Part shown: piece by piece, positions 51,664 to 60,350 of the stretch
How the letters are laid out: every line of letters begins with the position of its first letter
How positions within the stretch are numbered: position 1 is the first letter of the stretch
Assembly (NCBI RefSeq): GCF_049801075.1
Contig: NZ_JBNAGG010000001.1
Span: 1,116,001-1,180,000 of the forward strand
From: Maritalea sp049801075
GTDB taxonomy: Bacteria > Pseudomonadota > Alphaproteobacteria > Rhizobiales > Devosiaceae
DNA length: 64,000 nucleotides
Reading direction: 5' to 3'
The notes under the pieces: model-generated
The model's input: the letters and a program-made list of their open reading frames with translations, nothing else
The model's database searches: none
What the model was told of the DNA's origin: nothing
Position numbers and translations under genes: made by a program

Positions 51664-52632
51664 ATGAAGAAGAGATATATCTCGGCGCTCGCCGCCGGGG
51701 CAATTGTGCTGATCATTGGCAGCTTGATCACCTATCAAACCTGGCCCCGCACCATTGAAGGGCCGCGCGAGCCGATGGAGTTGATTTTAGAATTTCCACC
51801 TGCCCCGCAGAACAGTGAAATTCGCATATCGCAATTTTCCACCGGCCATAATATTTCGCCAGAGGCGCTGATTTATACCGGCGGCAATTTCTTCGAACAG
51901 CACCAGAGCGTTTATTCCGGTTTCGTGGTCGAACATCCGCAATCCACGTTTATATTAGAAGGCGGCATTGGCACCAATATTGCGCGCGAACATGCCGAAA
52001 ATTTTGATTTCTTCTATGAAAACCTGTTCGCCTACACTGCGACGGAAACCGCCAAAGAATTGTTGGCGGCGAACGGGAAAAGCCAAAGCGACGTCGATTT
52101 TATTGCCCTCACCCATTTGCATTGGGACCACGCGGCCATCATCCCTGACTTTTTAGACACTCCAATCTTAGTGACGGAAAATGAACTGGAGGTGGCGCGG
52201 GAAAAAGCGTTGGAGAACCAATCCTATTTCCAAGAATATCTGATTAATCCGGAAACCGAGTGGGAATTCTTGGAATTCACTGATGGCCCTTATGGCCCGT
52301 TTGATAAATCCAAGGATATGTTTGGGGATCAATCGGTGATTGCCGTGCCGATGGAAGGGCACACGGCAGGCAGCATGGGCTTTGTTGTGACAGCCGCAAG
52401 CGGCAAACGCTACTTCTTTATCGGCGACACAAGCTGGTCAATCGAAGCAATTGAAAAGGCACATCCACGCTTGCCATTCGCCGAGAACATTGTCGACCAT
52501 GATGTGCCGATGGTGCACGACCAGCTTTGGTTATTGCAGCAAATCATGAAGGCCAATCCAGACCTGATGGTCGTGCCAACACATGATGGCAATGTGGTGA
52601 AGCAGATCAGCGCTTATCCGGCATTTGAATAG
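51664..52632 (+). CDS. membrane-anchored or exported MBL-fold hydrolase
   Basis: The 322-residue protein begins with a positively charged tip and one hydrophobic segment (about 7-24), a signal anchor or uncleaved signal. The metallo-beta-lactamase fold follows with H151-x-H153-x-D155-H156 (HLHWDH), then GHTAGSMGF and FIGDTSWS, as in lactonases and related hydrolases. Substrate is unknown; quorum-signal lactones or other esters are possible. It sits between tetR and a second MBL gene in a tight operon. Confidence 0.87.
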   Translation: MKKRYISALAAGAIVLIIGSLITYQTWPRTIEGPREPMELILEFPPAPQNSEIRISQFSTGHNISPEALIYTGGNFFEQHQSVYSGFVVEHPQSTFILEGGIGTNIAREHAENFDFFYENLFAYTATETAKELLAANGKSQSDVDFIALTHLHWDHAAIIPDFLDTPILVTENELEVAREKALENQSYFQEYLINPETEWEFLEFTDGPYGPFDKSKDMFGDQSVIAVPMEGHTAGSMGFVVTAASGKRYFFIGDTSWSIEAIEKAHPRLPFAENIVDHDVPMVHDQLWLLQQIMKANPDLMVVPTHDGNVVKQISAYPAFE

Positions 52633-52640
52633 GTGAATTC

Positions 52641-53309
52641 ATGAAACAAGTTGCAGAAAACGTATTTCGAATTCCGCTCATGCCGCGCAACAGCATAAAT
52701 TGCTATCTCATTGACGATGTACTGGTGGATGCTGGCATCAAAAGCTCAGGCCAAAAGATCCTTAAGGCAATAGAAGGGCATCAAATCAGCAAACATGTGC
52801 TGACCCATGCGCACGCTGACCATCAAGGTGCCAGCAAAGAAATCTGCATGCGCCTTGGCGTCCCCCTGCTTTCCTCAGAAATTGAACGCGAGAATGCCGA
52901 GAGCGGATTTGCCACGCGCAATTATCCGGATCGTGACGGGTTAATTGCGAAATTTCAGCAAAAATTCTGGGCGGGGCCCGGTCATTCAGTCGACCAAACG
53001 CTGAAGGAAGGCGACATGGTCGGCAGCTTCGAGGTGATAGACACGCCCGGCCACGCGCCTGGTCACATCTCATTTTTCCGCCGGCATGATGGCGTTTTGA
53101 TCGCGGGTGATGCGTTGGTCAATATGAATTTGCTGACAACCAAAGTCGGATTGGGCCTTCCCCCAGCCGCCTTTACCACAGATCAGCAGCAGAATATTCA
53201 ATCCATCAAAAAGCTACACGCTCTTAGCCCGAAAATCATTTGTTTCGGCCACGGCCCCGTGCTGCGCGATATGGGTAAGTTCGACGCTTTCGTCCATAAG
53301 TTGCCATAA
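52641..53309 (+). CDS. MBL-fold hydrolase
   Basis: This 222-residue cytoplasmic protein has the zinc-binding H56-x-H58-x-D60-H61 (THAHADHQG), TPGHAPGHISFF and AGDAL, with a final GHGP. It starts 8 bp after the first MBL gene. Glyoxalase II or lactonase-like activity is possible; the substrate is unknown. It closes the TetR operon, followed by a hairpin shared with the convergent aminotransferase. Confidence 0.88.
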   Translation: MKQVAENVFRIPLMPRNSINCYLIDDVLVDAGIKSSGQKILKAIEGHQISKHVLTHAHADHQGASKEICMRLGVPLLSSEIERENAESGFATRNYPDRDGLIAKFQQKFWAGPGHSVDQTLKEGDMVGSFEVIDTPGHAPGHISFFRRHDGVLIAGDALVNMNLLTTKVGLGLPPAAFTTDQQQNIQSIKKLHALSPKIICFGHGPVLRDMGKFDAFVHKLP

Positions 53310-53330
53310 AAAAGGGCGCCATTGGCGCCC
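53308..53330 (-). terminator. terminator between the MBL gene and the aminotransferase
   Basis: GGGCGCC, ATT, GGCGCCC form a seven-base-pair stem. On the minus strand it is followed by TTTTTT, so it terminates the aminotransferase gene; the plus-strand side has no T-run. Confidence 0.85.
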
Positions 53331-53354
53331 TCAATCATTCAGTTTAGGCAGAGC

Positions 53355-54545
53355 TTAGCCCTCGCGGGTGACTTTCACCAACGCATCGGCAAATTGCTCA
53401 ATTTTATCGACGCCAAGACCCGCAATGTTCATGCGGGAATTGCCCACCATATAAACACCGAAGTCTTTTTTGAGCTGTTCAACCTTGTCTTGTGAAATGC
53501 CGAGCAAGGAGAACATGCCGCGGTGTTCGGCTAAGAAGTCGAAGTCGGCGCTGTTGGAACGCTGGCGCATGGCTTCGGCCAGCTTTTCGCGGATGGTCAC
53601 CATGTGGTTGCGCACTTGGGTCAGCTCGTCTTCCCACTCTTCGCGCAAGGCGTCATCATTCAAGATGATCCGCACGATTTCTGCACCGTGATCAGGCGGC
53701 ATGGAGTAGTTGGCGCGGGCGGCGCTGAGCAATTGTGAGAAGGTGATGTTCGCCACCTCTTCATTCGCGCCGATAATCATCGCACAGCCTACACGCTCGC
53801 GGTATAGCCCGAAGTTTTTCGAGCAAGATGCAGCAACGGCCATCTCTGGCAAGGTGCTCGCCAATTTGCTCACGCCATAAGCATCTGTTTCCAGGCCATC
53901 GCCGAAGCCGAGATATGCAATATCAACCAACACAAAGGTGCCGGTTTTTGCGACGATTTCGGTCACCTTGTCCCATTGTTCATTGGTCAGGTTGGCGCCC
54001 GTTGGGTTGTGGCAGCAGCCATGCAGCAACACAATGTCGTCGGCTGTCATTTTTTCCAGCGCGGCGCAAAGCTCGTCAAATTTCACTTTACCGGTTTCGG
54101 CATCGAAATACGGATATGTCGCTGTTTTCAAACCAGCTGCGCTCATCAATGGCACGTGGTTTGGCCATGTCGGGTCTGACAGATAAACGGTCGCGCCCGG
54201 CTTTGCTACGTCGAGCAAATCGGCGATCAGGCGCAGAGCACCCGTACCGCCGGGTGCTTGTGCGCCGCGCACGCGATCGCGGGAAATTGAGTCACCCAAG
54301 ACGAGATCGATCATGGCATCGTTGAAGCCAACATTGCCAGCCATGCCAACATAGGTTTTGGTGGTTTGCTCTTTCACCCGACGATCTTCCGCTTTGGCGA
54401 CAGCGGTCATGATCGGGGTGTTGCCTGTTGCGTCTTTATAAACGCCCACGCCAAGGTCAATCTTGCTGTCGCGCTCATCAGCTGCGTATTCAGCAATCAA
54501 GGCAATAATTTTATCTTGCGGGGCGGGTTTTAAAGTTTCAAACAT
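53355..54545 (-). CDS. aspartate/aromatic aminotransferase (class I-beta)
   Basis: The 396-residue PLP enzyme transfers amino groups between aspartate or aromatic amino acids and 2-oxoglutarate. The PLP-binding lysine is K243 in SCSKNFGLYRERVG. HNPTGANLT (179-187), GVGVYKD and the active-site Arg region are typical of AspC/TyrB. Substrate preference is not decidable by eye. It is monocistronic and divergent from the FG-GAP gene. Confidence 0.93.
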   Translation of the reverse strand: MFETLKPAPQDKIIALIAEYAADERDSKIDLGVGVYKDATGNTPIMTAVAKAEDRRVKEQTTKTYVGMAGNVGFNDAMIDLVLGDSISRDRVRGAQAPGGTGALRLIADLLDVAKPGATVYLSDPTWPNHVPLMSAAGLKTATYPYFDAETGKVKFDELCAALEKMTADDIVLLHGCCHNPTGANLTNEQWDKVTEIVAKTGTFVLVDIAYLGFGDGLETDAYGVSKLASTLPEMAVAASCSKNFGLYRERVGCAMIIGANEEVANITFSQLLSAARANYSMPPDHGAEIVRIILNDDALREEWEDELTQVRNHMVTIREKLAEAMRQRSNSADFDFLAEHRGMFSLLGISQDKVEQLKKDFGVYMVGNSRMNIAGLGVDKIEQFADALVKVTREG

Positions 54546-54687
54546 TGTCTTTCCAACTTTTGTGGGTTCGCTTTGTTCGCCGCACTTTGGTAGGCGCTTA
54601 TCGTTTCACGTGCAAGTGATTTGCACGCGATTTCACCCGTTTGGCAAGATAGATTCCTTATCCATTCGACGCATAGGACCCATCATT

Positions 54688-55515
54688 TTGCGACCAGTTC
54701 ACCGCCTCATTCAAAATCTCGCCCTTATCGCCCTCGCCAGTTTGCTATCCATCTCCAACGCATGGGCTCAAAAAATACCGCACAGCCAAACCGCAAAGGG
54801 TGGCCAATTCGTGCGCTCTGTCGAGCTGATCAACGCAACCCAGCGTTATCAGCATTTTGTGTTGGGTGATCAATTTGAAGCGGCAGGATTTCAGGTCAGT
54901 TATCGCGATGGCACAAAGGCGACATTCAACTTGCCTGCGACCGAGGTTTTTGAAGACCGCATTCCGCGTCTTATGGATCTTACAGGCGATGGCGTTGAAG
55001 AACTGATTGTGGTGCAAAGCCATATCCAAAAAGGTGCGTCACTCGCGATCTATAATCTTGCACCGGGCAATGTTTCCCTGTTAGCGCAAACGCCCTATAT
55101 CGGCCAGCCCAATCGGTGGCTGAATCCAGCGGATATTGCCGATTTTGACGGTGATGGGCGGGTAGAGATCGCTTTGGTCTCAAAACCGCACTTGGCCAAA
55201 GAGTTGCAGCTTTGGCGCTATACCAAAGGCAAGCTCTCACTGGTTTCGACACATGTGGGCTTTTCCAACCATCGCCTTGGCTCTCGTGAGCAACAGCTTT
55301 CCGCACAGGCTGATATAAATGCCGACGGGATTACTGATTTAATTGTGCCCGGCACAAACCGCAAAAGTTTGCACATGATCAGCTTTGCAAATGGATTTCA
55401 GGTGTTGCACACCGTTGAACTTGCGGGTGAAATTGCAGGCCCCGTGACAATAAACGGCGGCGAGTTGCGTGTCCCTCTCCGCTCCGGCAATACCGAGATT
55501 TTGCAGATTTTTTGA
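54688..55515 (+). CDS. exported FG-GAP/VCBS-repeat protein
   Basis: The 275-residue protein starts at a TTG (54688) with AGGA 9 bp upstream, giving a signal peptide (about 1-27, NAWA-QK). The frame extends to 54463 inside the aminotransferase and is not used. Three calcium-loop repeats are seen: DLTGDGVEELIVV, DFDGDGRVEIALV and DINADGITDLIV, the pattern of beta-propeller FG-GAP/VCBS blades. It is probably a periplasmic or secreted calcium-stabilised protein of unknown role. Confidence 0.82.
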   Translation: MRPVHRLIQNLALIALASLLSISNAWAQKIPHSQTAKGGQFVRSVELINATQRYQHFVLGDQFEAAGFQVSYRDGTKATFNLPATEVFEDRIPRLMDLTGDGVEELIVVQSHIQKGASLAIYNLAPGNVSLLAQTPYIGQPNRWLNPADIADFDGDGRVEIALVSKPHLAKELQLWRYTKGKLSLVSTHVGFSNHRLGSREQQLSAQADINADGITDLIVPGTNRKSLHMISFANGFQVLHTVELAGEIAGPVTINGGELRVPLRSGNTEILQIF

Positions 55516-55628
55516 GTCCTTGTTGATGGTTATACTGGCCTCTGGTCAAACCAATTGAATTGTTGCACTATGCCGCATCCAATTTCGCGCCATGGCGCGC
55601 AAAACCAAAATATCTAGGGAGACACAAC

Positions 55629-56798
55629 GTGCCGATTATCAATCGTATCGCAGAATTTCATGATGAGATTACCGCGTGGCGACGCGACTTTCACGAACAT
55701 CCAGAGCTTTTGTATGATGTGCACCGCACTGCGGGCAAAGTTGAAGAATTGCTCAAAAGTTTCGGCTGCGACGAAGTTGTGTCGGGTATCGGCAGAACCG
55801 GCGTTGTCGGCATTATCAAAGGTAATAAGGATAGCTCTGGCAAAGTGATCGGCTTACGTGCCGATATGGATGCGCTACCTATTCATGAGCAAACCGACAA
55901 GCCTTACGCCTCTAAAACTCCGGGCAAAATGCATGCATGCGGCCATGATGGGCACACTGCTATGTTGTTGGGTGCGGCGAAATATTTGGCCGAAACCCGC
56001 AACTTTGACGGCACAGTAGCGGTGATTTTCCAACCTGCGGAAGAAGGCGGCGCTGGTGGCAAAGCCATGGTTGATGATGGCATGATGGACCGTTTCGGCA
56101 TTCAAGAAGTGTTCGGCATGCATAATTTCCCCGGCATTCCGGTGGGCGAATTCGCCATCCGTGAAGGCGGCATTATGGCTGCTGCGGATATGTGGAACAT
56201 CAAGGTCACTGGTGTCGATTCCCATGCCGCTATGCCGCATAAATCAATCGATCCGATTGTAGTTGCATCACATATCGTTCTGGCGCTGCAAAGCATCGTC
56301 GCCCGCAATGTGGACCCGGTTCAATCTGCCGTGGTATCCACCACCATCATTAAAGGCGGTTCGGCCCACAACATCATCCCAATGAATGTGGAATTGGCGG
56401 GCACAGTTCGTGCACTTGATCCAGAGGTGCGATTGCAGGTGAAATCTCGTTTGATTTCAATTGCCGAAACCGTGGCTGCTGGCTTTGGTGCCAAAGCAGA
56501 AGTCGATTATCGCGATGGCTACCCCGTCACCATGAACGCACCAGACCAAACCGCCTTCGCCACCGACGTGGCCAAAAATCTAGTGGGCGATGAACGCGTG
56601 GATGCCAACACCGAACCAAGCCTTGGCGGGGAAGATTTCTCCTTTATGTCCAATGCGCGCCCGGGTGCCTTTATCTTTGTCGGCAATGGCGACACAGCTG
56701 GTCTGCACCAAGACCAATATGATTTTAATGATGATGTCATTCCCTATGGCTGCTCCTATTGGGCGCAGCTCGTGGAAACGGCAATGCCAAACAGCTAA
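55629..56798 (+). CDS. M20-family amidohydrolase (hippurate hydrolase-like)
   Basis: The GTG at 55629, with AGGGAG 7 bp upstream, starts a 389-residue zinc hydrolase; the frame extends to 55560. Metal-binding marks are HACGHDGHTAM, EEGGAGGKAM and a late GGEDFSFM. The protein has the M20 catalytic and dimerisation domains and would cleave N-acyl amino acids such as hippurate or N-acetyl amino acids in the cytoplasm. A strong terminator follows. Confidence 0.92.
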   Translation: MPIINRIAEFHDEITAWRRDFHEHPELLYDVHRTAGKVEELLKSFGCDEVVSGIGRTGVVGIIKGNKDSSGKVIGLRADMDALPIHEQTDKPYASKTPGKMHACGHDGHTAMLLGAAKYLAETRNFDGTVAVIFQPAEEGGAGGKAMVDDGMMDRFGIQEVFGMHNFPGIPVGEFAIREGGIMAAADMWNIKVTGVDSHAAMPHKSIDPIVVASHIVLALQSIVARNVDPVQSAVVSTTIIKGGSAHNIIPMNVELAGTVRALDPEVRLQVKSRLISIAETVAAGFGAKAEVDYRDGYPVTMNAPDQTAFATDVAKNLVGDERVDANTEPSLGGEDFSFMSNARPGAFIFVGNGDTAGLHQDQYDFNDDVIPYGCSYWAQLVETAMPNS

Positions 56799-56803
56799 AA
56801 GAA

Positions 56804-56829
56804 AGCCCCGCAATTGCGGGGCTTTTTTA
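56804..56829. terminator. strong bidirectional terminator
   Basis: AGCCCCGC, AATT, GCGGGGCT then TTTTTT on the plus strand; the A-rich left flank also gives T-runs on the minus strand. It ends the M20 gene and the convergent arsR operon. Confidence 0.93.
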
Positions 56830-57048
56830 TTTTGCCGGTGCGGCAGTACGTCCTTTTGAAAAATAGGGCAAAGCGAACAGATATAATCCGCTGATCAGCA
56901 AAAGCGCCAAAGGCAATAGCGGCAGATAATAGACCCATTGTGCGGGTTCTTGACCTAGGCCGAGGGTAAGAAATATTCCCCCAACAATTAGGGTGAATGC
57001 CAGTGAAATCCAGCGATGAGATGTTCGGATAAAGCGGTTCAGTTTCAT
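56827..57048 (-). CDS. small two-helix membrane protein
   Basis: The 73-residue protein (ATG at 57048, GGAGGAGG upstream within the preceding gene) has two hydrophobic segments (about 12-30 and 38-58) and a basic tail. It overlaps the SRPBCC gene by four bases, so it is translated as part of the arsR operon. I do not recognise a family. The frame extends to 57111 inside the SRPBCC gene; that extension is rejected. Confidence 0.75.
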   Translation of the reverse strand: MKLNRFIRTSHRWISLAFTLIVGGIFLTLGLGQEPAQWVYYLPLLPLALLLISGLYLFALPYFSKGRTAAPAK

Positions 57049-57458
57049 TGAGCCTCCTCCTGCTTTGGCTGTGCCAACACATTTTCCAATTGATTGAAGA
57101 AGTTTTGCCAACCGTGGCGAGCACCATGAAAGGCTTGGTTTTGATCTGGCTTAAAGCCTTTTTGCTCCATGCGCAAAAGCGTGCCGTTTGCTGTTGGCTC
57201 CAAGGTCCACGTCACGACGCTTTCCAGCCCATAGGCTTCCCAGCTATATGCAAGTCGCTTTTTGGGCTCCACTTCCAGCACTTTGCATTCCACCGCGCCC
57301 CACTCGGCCTTAAACTGGAATTTGTGGCCAAGATCTGGCGCGAAGTCAGACTGCATAAGCCATTCTTGAATGAGATGAGGCTGGGTCAGTGCCCGCCAAA
57401 TTTTCTCCGGCGCGTGGGCCATTTCTCGCTCCACCACAACGGTACGCACATCACTCAT
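57045..57458 (-). CDS. SRPBCC / AHSA1-type domain protein
   Basis: The 137-residue protein has the START-like AHSA1 fold signature APEKIWRALTQPHLIQEWL near the N-terminus and a C-terminal HGARHGWQNFFNQLENVL. Members bind hydrophobic ligands and often pair with ArsR regulators. It overlaps the arsR stop by four bases and the small membrane gene by four bases, so the three are translated in a chain. Confidence 0.9.
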   Translation of the reverse strand: MSDVRTVVVEREMAHAPEKIWRALTQPHLIQEWLMQSDFAPDLGHKFQFKAEWGAVECKVLEVEPKKRLAYSWEAYGLESVVTWTLEPTANGTLLRMEQKGFKPDQNQAFHGARHGWQNFFNQLENVLAQPKQEEAQ

Positions 57459-57787
57459 TGATCCATCCTTGTTAGCAACGCATCCAAATCATCAAAGCGG
57501 CTCTGCCAGAATTGGGTCATTTGCTGCGTCCAATCGGCAAGCGGCGACAGTGCTTCCAGCTTGGGCGTATAATGGGTTTGCCGCCCATCCACTCGCCCCT
57601 CCACCAGCCCGGCCTGTTTCAACACGCCGAGATGTTTCGACACAGCTGGCTGTGACACCCCTGCTCGCTTGGTGAGGTCCACCACCGTCTGATCGCCCTT
57701 TTGGCACAATTGCTCAAAAATCGCGCGACGGGTTGGGTCTGCCAATGTTTTGAACAGCACATCATGATTTGGTTGGGTTTGGGTCAT
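57455..57787 (-). CDS. ArsR-family regulator
   Basis: The 110-residue winged-helix protein (about 10-85; GVSQPAVSKHLGVLKQAGLVEGRVDGRQTHY) lacks the Cys pairs of metal-sensing ArsR proteins, so it probably senses something else. It is the first gene of the arsR-SRPBCC-small-membrane operon. Two CATAACT-N4-AGTTATG operators lie just upstream of its start, consistent with autoregulation. Confidence 0.9.
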   Translation of the reverse strand: MTQTQPNHDVLFKTLADPTRRAIFEQLCQKGDQTVVDLTKRAGVSQPAVSKHLGVLKQAGLVEGRVDGRQTHYTPKLEALSPLADWTQQMTQFWQSRFDDLDALLTRMDQ

Positions 57788-57791
57788 AATT

Positions 57792-57809
57792 CATAACTCT
57801 CCAGTTATG
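57792..57809 (-). promoter_or_regulatory. ArsR operator 1 (CATAACT-N4-AGTTATG)
   Basis: Perfect seven-base arms around CTCC lie 5 bp upstream of the arsR start codon. The same arms and spacing recur 26 bp away. Confidence 0.8.
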
Positions 57810-57813
57810 TTTT

Positions 57814-57839
57814 AATTCATAACTACGTAGTTATGAATT
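57814..57839 (-). promoter_or_regulatory. ArsR operator 2, 26-bp perfect palindrome
   Basis: CATAACT-ACGT-AGTTATG (57818-57835) extends with AATT on each side to a perfect 26-bp palindrome centred between 57826 and 57827. It lies upstream of arsR, next to the stop of the P-loop kinase gene. Confidence 0.85.
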
Positions 57840-57845
57840 GTCAAA

Positions 57846-58343
57846 TTATTTTTGAAGTTGGAGTTTGCTTATCGCGGCGGCCCGGTCCGCCGTGGTTTTC
57901 ACCACTAGAAATTTCTCAGGATGGAGATGCATATCGCGCATGATGTTGGGGCGGATTTGGCCCTTAAAGTTCCAAACCAGTTTCAAATGACGCAGCGCCA
58001 GTTTGTACTCAGGACAATCTTCGGGCAATTCCGGACGGCTTTTAAATAGATAAGGCAGATTGCGCTTTAACGCGCGAGCATAGGCAACAGGGCGAGCAAC
58101 ATCGAGAAAAACAATGATGTCCGCGGCCTGTCGCACTTGCGCCGAAACGCCTTCGATGATCCAGGCAGGCTGCTTCATCAGCTCTCTTTCCAACCGAACG
58201 CGTTGATCAGGTGGTGTTTTTTGCCAACCCGCCCGCCAAACCACTTTATCCAGTCCAAACACCGGCAAACTGAGCGTGTCGCCTAGCTCTTTTGCAAATG
58301 TCGTTTTGCCCGAGCCGGAGTTGCCTGTGACATGGATTTTCAT
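57846..58343 (-). CDS. P-loop NTPase, adenylate-kinase-like (FlaR type)
   Basis: The 165-residue protein has a Walker A GNSGSGKTT (7-15), LDKVVWRAGW and IIVFLDVARPV in the place of Walker B, as in small nucleoside-kinase-like proteins called FlaR or topology modulators. It may phosphorylate a nucleotide or metabolite. It overlaps the dehydrogenase stop by four bases. Confidence 0.83.
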   Translation of the reverse strand: MKIHVTGNSGSGKTTFAKELGDTLSLPVFGLDKVVWRAGWQKTPPDQRVRLERELMKQPAWIIEGVSAQVRQAADIIVFLDVARPVAYARALKRNLPYLFKSRPELPEDCPEYKLALRHLKLVWNFKGQIRPNIMRDMHLHPEKFLVVKTTADRAAAISKLQLQK

Positions 58344-59266
58344 GTCACGGGATCAAGCGGCTCGCCCGTATCAAAATAGGCGATCAGATTGTCCACCACT
58401 TGCGCGCCCATCTGCTGGCGCGTCACGTGGGTGGCGCTGCCTGCGTGGGGGGAAAGCACTACGTTTGGCAAATTGCGCAAGGTGTCTGGCACATGTGGTT
58501 CGTTTTCAAATACGTCCAATGCTGCGCCACCCAGTTTGCCTTGTTCAAGCGCCGTGATCAATGCTGCTTCGTCAACAATGCTGCCCCTGGCGATATTGAC
58601 GAGAAAACCTTCGGGCCCCAGCGCGTCGATCACATCAGCATTGACCAACTTATCCGTATCCGCGCCACCGGGGGCGATGATCACCAGCCAATCCACATGG
58701 TTGGCCATTTCTGTGAGATCGTCAAAATATCGGTAGAGATTATGTTGGTCCGTACGGCCGAAATAACTAATATCCATATCGCAAGCTTCGGCCCGTTTGG
58801 CGATGGCTTTGCCGATCCGGCCTAGCCCTAAAATGCCCAATTTTGCTCCGGCCAGCTGCCCGGTCAATGGCGCTCGCTTCACGCTTGGCCAATGGCCATT
58901 ACGCACCATTTCGTGATTTTTGGGGATACGGCGGGCCAAGGCGATCATCAAACCGAGCGTGAGTTCCGCCACTGCAGCGTTCAGTCGGTTTGGCGTGTTG
59001 GTGACAATGATATTACGCGCCTTAGCGGCAGCAACGTCAATATTGTCGTAGCCAACGCCGAAATTGGCGATGATCGTCAGATTCGGCAGTTTATCCATCA
59101 ATTCCGCACCGATGGCACCGCCACTTACCCCGTCAATTTCAGTCGCATGTTTGGCCAAAAACGCATCTTTATCGTCCGCTTGGTCCATGCGGAACAAGTT
59201 GAAATGCTGTTCCATCAATTGCAAGCAATCTTGCGGCAACCCGCCCGCGATCAGAATATTTTTCAT
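58340..59266 (-). CDS. D-2-hydroxyacid dehydrogenase
   Basis: The 308-residue NAD(P)H enzyme reduces 2-oxoacids such as glyoxylate or hydroxypyruvate. The Rossmann motif is LGILGLGRIGKAIAKRAEA, and the catalytic Arg (NIARGSIVDE), Glu (ENEPHVP) and His (LSPHAGSAT) are present. I use the ATG at 59266, which overlaps the permease stop by four bases; the TTG at 59284 is rejected. The P-loop kinase gene overlaps its end, giving a three-gene operon. Confidence 0.93.
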   Translation of the reverse strand: MKNILIAGGLPQDCLQLMEQHFNLFRMDQADDKDAFLAKHATEIDGVSGGAIGAELMDKLPNLTIIANFGVGYDNIDVAAAKARNIIVTNTPNRLNAAVAELTLGLMIALARRIPKNHEMVRNGHWPSVKRAPLTGQLAGAKLGILGLGRIGKAIAKRAEACDMDISYFGRTDQHNLYRYFDDLTEMANHVDWLVIIAPGGADTDKLVNADVIDALGPEGFLVNIARGSIVDEAALITALEQGKLGGAALDVFENEPHVPDTLRNLPNVVLSPHAGSATHVTRQQMGAQVVDNLIAYFDTGEPLDPVT

Positions 59267-60195
59267 GAGAGCACCCATAGCCAAAATGAAATGGTGAAGA
59301 CACTTAGCAACGTGCCTATCAAAACTGTTGTGGCGGCCACGTCTGTGCCGCGATTGAAGTAGGTGGAAAAGATATAGGCGTTGATGCCTGTGGGCATTGC
59401 CGCCAGCAACACCACAATCCGCGCAATCTCCAGCGGCACGCCCAACAGCGGCACCAACATCAAATACGCAAGCGCCGGGTGCAGTATATTTTTGATCAGC
59501 GCCATGGCCAGCGCCGGCCCCCAGCTTGCGGAAAGTCGATATTGCGTCAGCGCTGCGCCTAGGCCAAACAAAGCCGTTGGCAGCACCGCGCTAACCAGCA
59601 ATTTTGTCGCGTCGTCGAGAAACAAAGGCAACTTCAAGCCAGAAAGATTGAGCGCCACGCCAGACGCGATGCCGATCAAAAGCGGGTTGGTGGCGATGCG
59701 CTTCAGGGCGTCTCGCAATGCATGGCTGATCGGACGGCCATCCCGGCGTGACATTTCCATGGTCAACATGCCCACGCTCATCAAAGTGGGCGCGTGGAAG
59801 CCGATGATCATATAGATCGTTGGCAGCGCTTCATCGCCATAAGCGCGTTGAATAATGGGAATGCCTAGCAAAACTGTGTTGGTGAACAGCGCGGAAAAGC
59901 CGATCGCCACGGAAACACCGGGCCGCGCACCAAACTGCGTGCGCGCCAAGATGATGCCCACCACAAAGCCCGTTAGCGCTGCGATGTAAAAGGGCAGGAT
60001 CAGGTTGGGGTTGAGCGCTGAAGAAAAATCAATCGTCAGCATGGCGCGGAACAGCAAGAATGGCGCGGCGAAATTGTTGGTGAATGCGATTAGACCTTTG
60101 ATGCCATCTTGCGGAAAGGCTTTGAACCATGTGGCGAAGTAGCCCAAGCCCACAAGGCAAAAAACCGGGGCGATGACATTAAAGATAAACAGCAT
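59263..60195 (-). CDS. AEC-family transporter
   Basis: The 310-residue membrane protein has about ten hydrophobic segments in the auxin-efflux-carrier layout: NVIAPVFCLVGLGYFATWF at the start and MPTGINAYIFSTYFNRGTDVAATTVLIGTLLSV at the end. Relatives export malate or malonate and may move a hydroxyacid for the dehydrogenase that follows. The ATG is at 60195; the frame to 60297 is an upstream extension. Confidence 0.88.
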   Translation of the reverse strand: MLFIFNVIAPVFCLVGLGYFATWFKAFPQDGIKGLIAFTNNFAAPFLLFRAMLTIDFSSALNPNLILPFYIAALTGFVVGIILARTQFGARPGVSVAIGFSALFTNTVLLGIPIIQRAYGDEALPTIYMIIGFHAPTLMSVGMLTMEMSRRDGRPISHALRDALKRIATNPLLIGIASGVALNLSGLKLPLFLDDATKLLVSAVLPTALFGLGAALTQYRLSASWGPALAMALIKNILHPALAYLMLVPLLGVPLEIARIVVLLAAMPTGINAYIFSTYFNRGTDVAATTVLIGTLLSVFTISFWLWVLS

Positions 60196-60350
60196 AAAGC
60201 AATCCGCATCTATTGGAGCGCGGCGCTTATGTGCAAGAAATGCCCCCTGCTTGCCTTGCCCCGCACGGGGAAAAGCAACGCATTGGCGCGCCGCCATTTG
60301 ATTGCGTTAGCTTATCCACCGATTCTGGTTGCTGTAAATAGCGTCTGGCG

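Noticed and set aside
54463..54687. N-terminal extension of the FG-GAP protein
   Set aside because: It overlaps the aminotransferase; the TTG at 54688 gives a signal peptide and a ribosome site.
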